Assembly (NCBI GenBank): GCA_013002465.1 | Contig: JABDJO010000099.1 | Coordinates: 1-64,000 of the forward strand | Length of the DNA stretch: 64,000 nt | Reading direction: 5' to 3' | Source of the DNA: Silicimonas sp. | GTDB lineage: Bacteria > Pseudomonadota > Alphaproteobacteria > Rhodobacterales > Rhodobacteraceae | Shown here: piece after piece, positions 41,371-49,370 of the stretch | How positions within the stretch are numbered: the stretch's first letter is position 1 | Layout: each line of letters opens with the position of its first letter | Made by a program: the position numbers and the translations under genes | Notes under the pieces: model-generated | What the model saw: the letters and a program-made list of their open reading frames with translations, nothing else | What the model was told of the DNA's origin: nothing | Databases searched by the model: none

Positions 41371-42651
41371 ATGAAATTCACATTCATCACCGCGCTTGTT
41401 CTGGCGCTTGGCCTGACGGTTTCGGCACCTGGAAAGGTTGCCGCCGACGCCGGCGACGCGCTGGTTGGCGGCATCATCGGCGGCGTCATCGGTGGCGCCA
41501 TTGTCAACGAGAACAACAAACGGCGCACGACGACCAAGCGGGTCTATCGCCAAAAGGTCTATTCGCCGGAACGGGCCCAGAATCGCGAGGTGCAGACCTC
41601 GCTGAACTATTTCGGCTTCCCGGCAGGCACGCCCGACGGCGTTCTTGGGCGGCGGTCGCGCTCGGCCATTTCGCAGTATCAGGCGCATCTGAACTATCCG
41701 ATCACCGGGTATCTGACCCCCTATGAGCGGGATTTCCTGATCGGCTCTTATCACCGGGCTATCTCCGGCGGGGCCGTGACCAACCAGCAGATCGCGACCG
41801 TTGGAACCCGGGGGCTGTTGCTGCAATACCGGGATCAGGCCGCAGGTGTGACCACGGCTGTGACGCCCGCTCCGGCGGCACCCGAGGCAGTTCAGCCGGT
41901 GACCGAGGCTGCAGCGACTTCCGAGCCTGCCGACACCGGCACCGCGCTGCCGAACTTCCTTGGTGGCGGCGACGGTCTGTCGCTGGCCTCCCATTGCAAC
42001 ACCGTGTCGCTTCTGACCAATACCAACGGCGGGTTCACCACGGTCAGCAACATGGCCGATCCCAATGTGGTGCTGAACGAACAGTTCTGCCTTGCGCGCA
42101 CCTATGCGATCGCCAATGGCGAGGAAATGGCCGCCGCAGTGCAGGGTGTCGGCACGAACGAGATCGCGGCCCAGTGCCAGGCTTTTGGCCCGGTCATGAA
42201 AGATCATGTGGCCGCCTTGTCGCTGAAGCCCCGCGATGCCGTTCTGCAAGGCGTGTCGGGGTTTGTGCTGACCTCGGGCATGGCACCCCAGCAGCTTGCG
42301 GCGACCTCGAAGATCTGCCTGAGCGTCGGGTATCGCACCGATGACATGGACGTCGCCATCGGCTCGGCCCTGTTGCTGACCGCCCTGGGCGAGCAGGTCT
42401 ATGGCGAGTTGATGGGTCACCACCTGAGCCAGGGCTTCGGTGCCACCCGTCGCGGCGACCTTGCGTTTGACTGGTACAATTCGGCGCTGACCGCACTTGA
42501 ATCCGGCCAGCCCGCGGTCTTTGCCCCGGGCCAGCCCGAGCGTGTGGTGCTGTTACGCTCGGCAGTTTCGCCGACGGGTGGACAGGCGGGCACCATGACG
42601 GCGCCGGTTCAGCCGGCCTCGGCCCTGCCGAACTTCACGGTCAAGCAATAG
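41371..42651 (+). CDS. Exported peptidoglycan-binding protein with a glycine zipper
   Basis: A 426-residue exported protein. The signal peptide runs to about residue 25 (LVLALGLTVSAPGKVAA), followed at once by a glycine zipper (GDALVGGIIGGVIGGAIV, about 28-45) that could insert in a membrane or self-assemble. A PG_binding_1 repeat lies at about 70-120 (SLNYFGFPAGTPDGVLGRRSRSAISQYQ). A long proline/alanine-rich linker (about 150-190) leads to a helical C-terminal domain of unknown type with four cysteines (SHCNT, FCLAR, QCQAF, ICLSV) suited to two disulfides. It probably sits on the periplasmic peptidoglycan. Confidence 0.85.
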   Translation: MKFTFITALVLALGLTVSAPGKVAADAGDALVGGIIGGVIGGAIVNENNKRRTTTKRVYRQKVYSPERAQNREVQTSLNYFGFPAGTPDGVLGRRSRSAISQYQAHLNYPITGYLTPYERDFLIGSYHRAISGGAVTNQQIATVGTRGLLLQYRDQAAGVTTAVTPAPAAPEAVQPVTEAAATSEPADTGTALPNFLGGGDGLSLASHCNTVSLLTNTNGGFTTVSNMADPNVVLNEQFCLARTYAIANGEEMAAAVQGVGTNEIAAQCQAFGPVMKDHVAALSLKPRDAVLQGVSGFVLTSGMAPQQLAATSKICLSVGYRTDDMDVAIGSALLLTALGEQVYGELMGHHLSQGFGATRRGDLAFDWYNSALTALESGQPAVFAPGQPERVVLLRSAVSPTGGQAGTMTAPVQPASALPNFTVKQ

Positions 42652-42660
42652 CTGATCCAA

Positions 42661-42685
42661 GGCGCGGCCCCATCCGGGCCGTGCC
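42661..42685 (+). terminator. Hairpin after the peptidoglycan-binding gene
   Basis: GGCGCGGCCC (42661-42670) pairs with GGGCCGTGCC (42676-42685) over a five-base loop with a single G-U pair, nine bases after the stop codon. No T-run follows, so it is either a weak terminator or an mRNA-stabilising structure. Confidence 0.4.
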
Positions 42686-42785
42686 GCTCCCGGCGCGATT
42701 GCGCCATGGCAAGATTTTTTGACCCGCCCCCTTCACAAGCCCAAGCCAGAGCGCTAAGAGACGCGTCACCCAAAGCCGGGACAGT

Positions 42786-42872
42786 GCGGTCGTGGCGGAA
42801 TTGGTAGACGCGCAGCGTTGAGGTCGCTGTGGGGTAACACCCGTGGAAGTTCGAGTCTTCTCGACCGCACCA
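42786..42872 (+). tRNA. tRNA-Leu (anticodon GAG)
   Basis: An 87-base leucine tRNA. Acceptor arms GCGGTCG (42786-42792) and CGACCGC (42862-42868) pair fully, the discriminator is A, and CCA is encoded (42870-42872). The anticodon stem CAGCG/CGCTG encloses the loop TTGAGGT, giving anticodon GAG. The long variable arm typical of tRNA-Leu and a T-arm with GTTCGAGTC are present. It reads CUC and CUU codons. No integrase or duplicated 3' end is seen next to it. Confidence 0.95.
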
Positions 42873-42971
42873 AGACCACCCCATCCTGAGCGGCCAAATC
42901 GGGCTGTCTGTTCGGACAGTTTGATCATTAATCGTCACAATATTGACCGAAATCCAACGAATTGAACGTGG

Positions 42972-43640
42972 ATGGAGGACTGGGTCGCAATAAAATGGAT
43001 GGATTCCATGCAAGAACTTGCAATTGGTGGTGTCAGAACGCACGCCTCGTCCAACCGGTCTAAAAGACTGCGGATGAGCGAGTCTCACTCAGGGTTGAGC
43101 GTTACCGAGTTTTCGAAAAAGCAGAATGACAGCGCCTATTACATGGAAATGGCGTTCAAGCTGGTTGGAGTCCTTTTGATCCCGGCGGGCGGTATCGTGA
43201 TGTTCCTACCCCAGATCGTGGCCGGGCACGCTTCGTCCGTGACGCAGGTTGCCATGCTGGCGGCTTTCGTGTTTTGCGGCGTCGCCCTGCATCGCTGGGC
43301 CGACAAGGGTTTTCGCCGCCGCATTCACATCAATCCGACGCGCCGCGAGTTGTGTATCGGGACGCTGAATGCCGATAACCGATTTTGCCGGCGGTCGTCC
43401 TATGGGGCCGATCTGATCGAGAGTTTCTTCATTGTGCGTTCGAAGGACCCAAAGACCCCTGCCAAGCTGACCATGCGGCTGAAGGCCGGGGCGCGGTCGA
43501 TTTGCCTGTTCGAAGGCAGTGAAGCGGCATTGGTGCCGGTGCTTGAGCGCATCTCGAAGGTGATGCAGCCGCCACAGCAGCGCAACCGGCGGGTCCGCAC
43601 CCAGGCCAATGGCGGATTTATCCGCGTGTCGTTCGGCTAG
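42972..43640 (+). CDS. Uncharacterised two-helix membrane protein
   Basis: I do not recognise this protein. Read from 42972 it has 222 residues, with a charged N-terminus, two hydrophobic segments (about residues 61-84 and 90-110), then a basic cytoplasmic domain (GFRRRIHINPTRREL, LTMRLKAGARSICLF). The layout resembles PH-like or photosynthetic-complex-assembly-type membrane proteins, but no clear family signature is seen. The start is uncertain: in-frame ATGs also occur at 42999, 43008 and 43074, and the last would give a compact protein of 188 residues. It lies 99 bases after tRNA-Leu and converges with the LysR gene. Confidence 0.65.
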   Translation: MEDWVAIKWMDSMQELAIGGVRTHASSNRSKRLRMSESHSGLSVTEFSKKQNDSAYYMEMAFKLVGVLLIPAGGIVMFLPQIVAGHASSVTQVAMLAAFVFCGVALHRWADKGFRRRIHINPTRRELCIGTLNADNRFCRRSSYGADLIESFFIVRSKDPKTPAKLTMRLKAGARSICLFEGSEAALVPVLERISKVMQPPQQRNRRVRTQANGGFIRVSFG

Positions 43641-44527
43641 GCACCACGCGCAAACGTCGCGCTTACGCGTTTTTGCACAATCCGCGCGAGGTCCTCGGCC
43701 AGGGCAATGCCGGTGGCCCGTTCGCGCAACAGGGCCGTCACCGGGCGGCGGTCCGACAACCCCTTGATCCTTCGGAAGGCCAGGTCGTTCGGCAGGATGT
43801 GGGCGACCGTTTCGGGCAGGATGGTGACCCAGGTGCCGGTGCGCACCATGGCAATCAGCGACAGGGTGTTGGGCACGCTGATGTGGGCTTCGGCTATCAC
43901 CCGGCGGACGGCGGGGGTTTCAATCATATCGCAAAGGTTGTTGCTGATGAACCCGGCGGCGGACACATCGTCGATCGTCACCGTTTTCTTTCGGACCGCG
44001 ATCGGATGTGCGGGCGCGGTGATCAGTCCGAAGCGGTCCTCGAACAAGGGGATGCTGCGCACCCCGTTCAGCGTGTGTTTGCCGGACACAATGCCAAGGT
44101 CGGCCTGACCCTGCAAAAGCGCGCGGATGATCTGTTCGGTGTCGGCATCGCGCAGTTCGACCTTCAGGCCGGGATGCCGGTCGGTCAGGGTCTGGATGGC
44201 CGAGGGAAAGACCAGCCCCGCAACCGAGGGCACCGAGGCGATGCGGATCAAGCCATGCGGTGAACGCGCCGAGGTTTCGATCGCGCCGACCGTGGTGTCG
44301 AACTGGCGGATCTGTTCCTGGGACAGCGCAAAGATTTCGGTGCCAAGGGGGGTCAGCCGGTTCTTGCGCTCGCTTTCGAACAGGCGTTGACCCAGGTGGT
44401 CTTCCAACTGCTTCAGCGTCATCGACACCGCCGAGGGCGTGCGCCCCAGGCGCATGGCCGCTTCGGCAAGGTTGCCGGTTTGTGCCACAGTGCTGAAGGT
44501 GCGGAGCATTTCGATCTTTATAGCCAT
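43637..44527 (-). CDS. LysR family transcriptional regulator
   Basis: A 296-residue regulator. The N-terminal helix-turn-helix (MLRTFSTVAQTGNLAEAAMRLGRTPSAVSMTLKQLEDHLG, given here in two halves in my reading) is standard, and the C-terminal part is a periplasmic-binding-protein-like effector domain from about residue 90. I chose the ATG at 44527, where the family begins; the longer reading would cross the whole intergenic operator. It is divergent from the aldehyde dehydrogenase operon, and AATTTC-TTT-GAAATT lies in its promoter region, so it probably controls that operon in response to a pathway intermediate. Confidence 0.92.
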   Translation of the reverse strand: MAIKIEMLRTFSTVAQTGNLAEAAMRLGRTPSAVSMTLKQLEDHLGQRLFESERKNRLTPLGTEIFALSQEQIRQFDTTVGAIETSARSPHGLIRIASVPSVAGLVFPSAIQTLTDRHPGLKVELRDADTEQIIRALLQGQADLGIVSGKHTLNGVRSIPLFEDRFGLITAPAHPIAVRKKTVTIDDVSAAGFISNNLCDMIETPAVRRVIAEAHISVPNTLSLIAMVRTGTWVTILPETVAHILPNDLAFRRIKGLSDRRPVTALLRERATGIALAEDLARIVQKRVSATFARGA

Positions 44528-44530
44528 TTC

Positions 44531-44545
44531 AATTTCTTTGAAATT
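44531..44545. promoter_or_regulatory. Likely LysR operator in the divergent promoter region
   Basis: AATTTC (44531-44536) and GAAATT (44540-44545) make a perfect six-base inverted repeat with a TTT spacer, four bases from the LysR start and 75 bases from the aldehyde dehydrogenase start. The T-N11-A character fits a LysR-type recognition site. Confidence 0.55.
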
Positions 44546-44620
44546 AAGTTCAGTAGTTTGAGTTTGACTGATATTGCCCGTGGCGTCCACCTTAGGGTGA
44601 ATTTCGATCAGGGCAGGACC

Positions 44621-46072
44621 ATGACAGATATCAAACAGAACTTGATCGCCGGCGACTGGGTTGCGGGCGAAGGCGAAGTCGAAAACCGCAATCCTTCGGA
44701 TCTGGGCGACCTTGTCGGGGTTTTCGCACAAGCCAGTGCGGATCAGTTGGACGCAACGCTGGAGCAGGCCCGGCGCGCGCAGGCGGAATGGGCCGGTGTG
44801 GGCATGGAGGCCAAGCAGGCCGTGCTGATGGCCATTGGCAACGAGTTGATGGCGCGCGCCGAGGAATTGGGCCGGTTGCTTAGCCGCGAAGAAGGCAAGC
44901 CCCTGGCTGAAGGCAAGGGCGAGGTTTACCGCGCGGGTCAGTTTTTCACCTATTATGCCGCCGAATGTCTGCGCCAGATCGGGGAAAACGCGGATTCGGT
45001 GCGCCCCGGTGTCGAGGTTGACGTGCGGCGCGAGCCCGTGGGCGTGGTCGCCGTGATCAGCCCATGGAACTTCCCCACGGCCACCGCATCCTGGAAAATC
45101 GCGCCGGCCCTTTGTTATGGCAATGCCGTGGTCTGGAAACCGGCCAATGCAACCCCGGCCTCGGCCGTTGCCCTGGCCGAGATCATCCAGCGTCAGGACA
45201 TCCCCAGGGGCCTATTTTCGCTGGTCATGGGGTCGGGCCGTTCGGTGGGCCAGAAGTTGGTCGAAAGCCCGATGGTCAATGCGATTTCCTTCACCGGTTC
45301 GGTGCCCGTGGGCAAGGGGATCGCGGCGGCGGCGATCCAGAACCTGACCAAGGTGCAGATGGAGATGGGATCGAAGAACGCGCTGGCTGTGATGGACGAT
45401 GGCGATCTGGATCTGGCCGTCGGCGTGGCCTTGGGCGGGGCCTTCGGCGGCACGGGCCAGAAATGCACCGCGTCGTCGCGGCTGATCGTGCATGAGGGCA
45501 TACATGACGCCTTTGTCGAAAAGCTGGTGGCGGGGGCCAAGGCCATGAAGGTGGGTCATGCATTGGAGGACGGCACACAGATGGGGCCGGTCGTCAGCGA
45601 GCAACAGTTGAACGAGAACCTGGCCTATGTCGAGCTTGGCACATCCGAGGGCGCGGAACTGGCCTGTGGCGGTCAACGGCTCGATATGCCGCACCAGGGC
45701 TTTTACATGTCCCCGGGTGTTTTTGTCGGCACCACCAACGACATGCGGATCAACCGCGAAGAGATGTTCGCGCCCCTGACCGCCGTCATCAAGGTGGGCA
45801 GTTATGACGAAGCCCTGGCGACCGTCAACGACACCAACTTCGGTCTGACCTCGGGCATCGTCACGCGCGATCTGGCGCGGGCGACCCACTTTCGCCGGAA
45901 CGCCAGAACGGGGGTGGTCACGGTCAACCTGCCGACGGCGGGAACCGATTATCACGTGCCCTTTGGGGGGCGTGGCGACAGTTCTTACGGCCCGCGCGAG
46001 CAGGGCAAGGCGGCGGCCGAGTTCTATACCACGGTCAAGACGGCTTATATCAGCGCGGGCACCCCGTCATGA
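44621..46072 (+). CDS. NAD(P)-dependent aldehyde dehydrogenase (possibly 2-oxoglutarate-semialdehyde type)
   Basis: A 483-residue aldehyde dehydrogenase. VAVISPWNFPTATASWKIAPAL forms the cofactor-binding region, SFTGSVPVGKGI the Rossmann loop, QMEMGSKNALAVMDD contains the general base E248, and GGTGQKCTASSRLIV the nucleophile C282, at the usual 34-residue spacing. The GQKCTASSR form of the cysteine motif is one I associate with 2-oxoglutarate-semialdehyde and succinate-semialdehyde-type enzymes, but this is not decisive. It is the first gene of an operon controlled by the divergent LysR and overlaps the next gene by four bases. Confidence 0.9.
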   Translation: MTDIKQNLIAGDWVAGEGEVENRNPSDLGDLVGVFAQASADQLDATLEQARRAQAEWAGVGMEAKQAVLMAIGNELMARAEELGRLLSREEGKPLAEGKGEVYRAGQFFTYYAAECLRQIGENADSVRPGVEVDVRREPVGVVAVISPWNFPTATASWKIAPALCYGNAVVWKPANATPASAVALAEIIQRQDIPRGLFSLVMGSGRSVGQKLVESPMVNAISFTGSVPVGKGIAAAAIQNLTKVQMEMGSKNALAVMDDGDLDLAVGVALGGAFGGTGQKCTASSRLIVHEGIHDAFVEKLVAGAKAMKVGHALEDGTQMGPVVSEQQLNENLAYVELGTSEGAELACGGQRLDMPHQGFYMSPGVFVGTTNDMRINREEMFAPLTAVIKVGSYDEALATVNDTNFGLTSGIVTRDLARATHFRRNARTGVVTVNLPTAGTDYHVPFGGRGDSSYGPREQGKAAAEFYTTVKTAYISAGTPS

Positions 46073-47043
46073 GGATCGACTGCCTGCAATATGCCAATTG
46101 GTCGGAAAAGATTTTCCGCCAGATGCGCGAAGGCAAGGTGGACGCGGTGCAGGTGACGATCTCGTACCACGAGATGTTCCGCGAGACGGTGCAGAACTTC
46201 GAACAATGGAACCGCTGGTTCGAGCAGTTCCCGGATCTGATCATGAAGGGTGAGTGGGCCAGCGACATCGACCGCGCACGCGAAACCGGGCGGACGGCGA
46301 TCTTTTTCGGGTTTCAGAACCCCAGTCCCATGGAGGACGACATCGGGCTGGTGGAAATTCTGCACACGCTGGGCGCCCGGTTCATGCAGTTGACCTATAA
46401 CAACCAGTCCCTGCTGGCGACGGGGTGTTACGAGGCCGAGGACCCCGGCATCACGCGCATGGGACGTCAGGTCATCAAGGAAATGAACCGTGTCGGTCTG
46501 GTCATCGACATGAGCCATTCCGCGGATCGCTCGACCATCGAGGCGGCTGATTTGTCCGAGCGCCCGATTGCGATCACCCATGCCAATCCGCATGCGTGGT
46601 CTCCGGCCCTTCGCAACAAGAAGGACGATGTGATCCGTGCGGTCACCGAAAACGGTGGGATGCTGGGCTTTTCGATCTATCCTCATCATCTGAAGGATAA
46701 ATCGGACTGCACGTTGGAAAGCTTTTGCGGGATGATCGGGGATACGGGCGAGAAATATGGGTTTGAGCAATTGGGCATCGGAACCGACCTTTGCCAGGAC
46801 CAGCCCGACAGCGTGGTCGAGTGGATGCGGGTCGGTCGCTGGTCCAAGGAGATCGACTATGGCGAAGGATCGGCGGCGGCGCCGGGGTTTCCGCCGATGC
46901 CGGACTGGTTCAGGGACAACCGCGATTTCGGCAACATCGAAGCCGGTTTGAAGGCGGTCGGCATGAACGACGACGAGGTTCAGGGGATCATGGGCGGCAA
47001 CTGGTACAGGTTCTTTGACGAAAACTTCGGGCCCCGGTCATGA
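46069..47043 (+). CDS. M19 (renal dipeptidase-like) family protein with degenerate metal site
   Basis: A 324-residue barrel protein of the membrane-dipeptidase (M19) family. Late zinc histidines are kept in IDMSHSADRS and AITHANPHAW, and the catalytic-site aspartate in GIGTDLCQD. The N-terminal DxHxD that binds the first zinc reads IDCLQY here, and the bridging glutamate has become glutamine in FGFQNPSP. A binuclear dipeptidase is therefore unlikely; a mononuclear amidohydrolase, deaminase or isomerase would fit better. It overlaps the aldehyde dehydrogenase gene upstream and the unknown gene downstream by four bases each. Confidence 0.85.
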   Translation: MRIDCLQYANWSEKIFRQMREGKVDAVQVTISYHEMFRETVQNFEQWNRWFEQFPDLIMKGEWASDIDRARETGRTAIFFGFQNPSPMEDDIGLVEILHTLGARFMQLTYNNQSLLATGCYEAEDPGITRMGRQVIKEMNRVGLVIDMSHSADRSTIEAADLSERPIAITHANPHAWSPALRNKKDDVIRAVTENGGMLGFSIYPHHLKDKSDCTLESFCGMIGDTGEKYGFEQLGIGTDLCQDQPDSVVEWMRVGRWSKEIDYGEGSAAAPGFPPMPDWFRDNRDFGNIEAGLKAVGMNDDEVQGIMGGNWYRFFDENFGPRS

Positions 47044-48722
47044 AGGCCGACACCAGGATCGCCCGACGCGCGCCGGACCAGGTGATGCGCCTTGGCCGTC
47101 TTGGGTCCCTGCACCAGTGCCGATTGAGTTTCATGCGCCAGTTGACCCGGCGCATGGCACGCGAAGGGTGGCGGATCTCGCGCCCGGTTTTCGACATAGA
47201 TGCCAAAGGGGTGGGGCGCGCGGTTTACACCGCCAGGGGGCCTGAGCGGGCCTATTCCCTGATCGCTTTTGCCCATGATTTGCCGCCCGAGATGCGATCA
47301 GACCGGGTGATTGCCGAAGCCTGGGATGCGACGTTCACGCTGTTTGACGGGGTGCCGAGTGCCGCCGATATCGACCGGCTGGAACAAAATGTGCCGCTGC
47401 AGGAAGCCGGGCGGATCAGCGAAAGCGAGTTGTCCCTTAGCCGCGCCAACCGGTCGGTTCGGCTTTGGGCGCATGTGGTGGAGGCTTTGGCCGAGGGCCG
47501 GCAACCCGACCTCGAACAGATCGACAGCGTGGGGTATCTGATGCGCACGACGGCGGTCTATGGCTCGGGCAAGTTCGGGGCCGCCGACCGCGAGGTGATC
47601 GCGGCGCGCGACGAGATGCAGGCACCGTTTCAGGCCGAGATGCTGTCGGTTTATCTGACCCGGGTCTTCGTGCGCGATCTCATGCAGCACATGGCCCGCG
47701 CCAAAGGGGGCGACAGTGCCGTCGATCTTGACCCGGCCATTGCGCGCCGTTTGGGGATCGGGAACTCAACCGGCCTTGGCATGGCACCCTTCATCGTCAA
47801 CCACCCGGTTCTGTTCAACAACTGGATCATCGTGCGCGAAGAGGCGATTGCCCGCGTCCGCTCGGTTGAAACGGCGTCCAAGGCGGAGGTTGCCGTCTTT
47901 CGCGATCTAGTGGCGCGAAGTGCCTTGTCGGTCGCGCAGTGGCGGTCCGCGCATCCGATCCAGATCGAGAAACTGAAAGACCTCAGCCGGGACATGTCCG
48001 CCCTGCGCGCCCATGTCGAAGACGCCGATCTGGAAGGGGAATACCCCTGGGACCGGCTGGTGATCTGGGCGGAAGAGGCGTTGAGCCAGGAGGGTCAGGA
48101 ACTGGTGGCGTCGCTGATCCTGGAACCTTACGACGATCTGGTCGACGGGTTGGCAAGCTGCATGGCCGATGGCAATGGGCAGGCCTTTCGGATCGACGGC
48201 GCCATGTCGCTGGACGAAGTCACCGCCTTGTTGCACGCCGCCTTTGGGTGGGCGTTGGAAGTTGACTGGGACGCCCGCGAGGAAAACGCCCGCGCCTGGT
48301 ACGTCTCGGAAGAAAAGCTGGAACCGCGCCTTGCGGAACGGTTCGAGGAAGAGGTGGCCGACTATGAACAACCCCTGGCACCGGGGCGCGATGCGGCGCG
48401 CGCCTTTGCCGATCTGAAACTCTGGTCGGGCGAGGGGCCGATTGCCGCGTTTTTGCTGGAACACCCCGAACACCGCCACATCATTCGCCGGATCCAGATG
48501 CACCAAGCCGCGCCCTATGGCGAGATTCGCGACAACACCATCGGGGCCGAACTTTTGCCGATTGATATGCTGAGGGCGAAGCTTTCGTTTTTCGGGGCCA
48601 CGCATTTTGACCCAAGATCGGACCGTTGGGTCCGGATCTGCATGTACGCGGGTGCGCCGTACCCCGAGGAATTGTCAGACGACACGGCGGATCTCTGGGT
48701 TTACCCCGAGGCGGTGTCATGA
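47040..48722 (+). CDS. Uncharacterised 560-residue protein of the ALDH operon
   Basis: I do not recognise this protein. It is large, soluble by eye and without a signal peptide or membrane segment. The first 60 residues are basic (LGRLGSLHQCRLSFMRQLTR), followed by a long helix-rich centre and a C-terminal part with IIRRIQMHQAAPYGEIRDN and DRWVRICMYAGAPYPEEL. No nucleotide-binding, metal or PLP motif stands out. Its start and end overlap the M19 and DUF3726 genes by four bases each, so it is made in step with the enzymes of this operon and probably acts in the same pathway, perhaps as a subunit. It is a clear target for structure prediction. Confidence 0.88.
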   Translation: MKADTRIARRAPDQVMRLGRLGSLHQCRLSFMRQLTRRMAREGWRISRPVFDIDAKGVGRAVYTARGPERAYSLIAFAHDLPPEMRSDRVIAEAWDATFTLFDGVPSAADIDRLEQNVPLQEAGRISESELSLSRANRSVRLWAHVVEALAEGRQPDLEQIDSVGYLMRTTAVYGSGKFGAADREVIAARDEMQAPFQAEMLSVYLTRVFVRDLMQHMARAKGGDSAVDLDPAIARRLGIGNSTGLGMAPFIVNHPVLFNNWIIVREEAIARVRSVETASKAEVAVFRDLVARSALSVAQWRSAHPIQIEKLKDLSRDMSALRAHVEDADLEGEYPWDRLVIWAEEALSQEGQELVASLILEPYDDLVDGLASCMADGNGQAFRIDGAMSLDEVTALLHAAFGWALEVDWDAREENARAWYVSEEKLEPRLAERFEEEVADYEQPLAPGRDAARAFADLKLWSGEGPIAAFLLEHPEHRHIIRRIQMHQAAPYGEIRDNTIGAELLPIDMLRAKLSFFGATHFDPRSDRWVRICMYAGAPYPEELSDDTADLWVYPEAVS

Positions 48723-49348
48723 GCCTGTCTTTGAACGAGGTTGAAGGCCTGGCCAAGAAAGCGGCCCGAGGCACCGGCTATCCCTGGGGGTTGGCCGAAG
48801 AAGCCGCCAAGGCGTCGCGCTGGCTTGCCGCGCGCGGTGTGGACGGCTGTGCGGCCTTGGCGACCCTTCTGAACATGGCCGATGGCCAGGACCTGGCAGC
48901 CTGGCGCCCGGTGCCGGGCGACGTCTGGGCGCCGCCGGGTGGGCATCTGTGCCCGGTGACGGCGGGGGCCTCGTTGGCCGACGGTCTGGTCGATTTGCGC
49001 GAGAAGGCCGTGACCATGGCAGGCGTCGTTTCACCGGTTTTGCTTTTGCCCTTCGCCGCTCAGGTTGCCGCGAGCCATAACGCGTTGGTTAAGGTCCGCT
49101 GGCACAATGGCAGTGCCGTCACGGACGGAGACATCCTGTCCCTTGAAGGCAGCGTACCTGAGGTGGCGGAACAGGTGACGTTAGCCGTGGGAGGCGAAAT
49201 CACCGTACCGCGTGCCCCTTGTTCGCGCCTGACGCCGCCTGACGAAACAAAAGCCTGCCTGGAGCGTTTTGCCCACAGGACCTATGCACCGGCCACCGAG
49301 GAATCACGGCTGAAAGGGGCGGGTGCGGGCCTTTCTGACAACGACTGA
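48719..49348 (+). CDS. DUF3726 family protein
   Basis: A 209-residue protein that matches the DUF3726 family: the opening MSLSLNEVEGLAKKAARGTGYPWGLAEEAAKASRWLA is its hallmark (the stretch is quoted from residues 1-37 only in part here). The remainder has a strand-rich middle (VSPVLLLPFAAQVAA) and a cysteine near the C-terminus. The family has no known function but is usually found next to Ldh-family dehydrogenases, as here, where the latter begins 23 bases downstream. The ATG at 48719 overlaps the previous stop codon. Confidence 0.82.
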   Translation: MSLSLNEVEGLAKKAARGTGYPWGLAEEAAKASRWLAARGVDGCAALATLLNMADGQDLAAWRPVPGDVWAPPGGHLCPVTAGASLADGLVDLREKAVTMAGVVSPVLLLPFAAQVAASHNALVKVRWHNGSAVTDGDILSLEGSVPEVAEQVTLAVGGEITVPRAPCSRLTPPDETKACLERFAHRTYAPATEESRLKGAGAGLSDND

Positions 49349-49370
49349 CCGACCTGGAACGGGGACAACC

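Noticed and set aside
42786-43640. tRNA-Leu as an integration site with the unknown gene as cargo
   Set aside because: No integrase, no direct repeat of the tRNA 3' end and no change in composition large enough to suggest an island.
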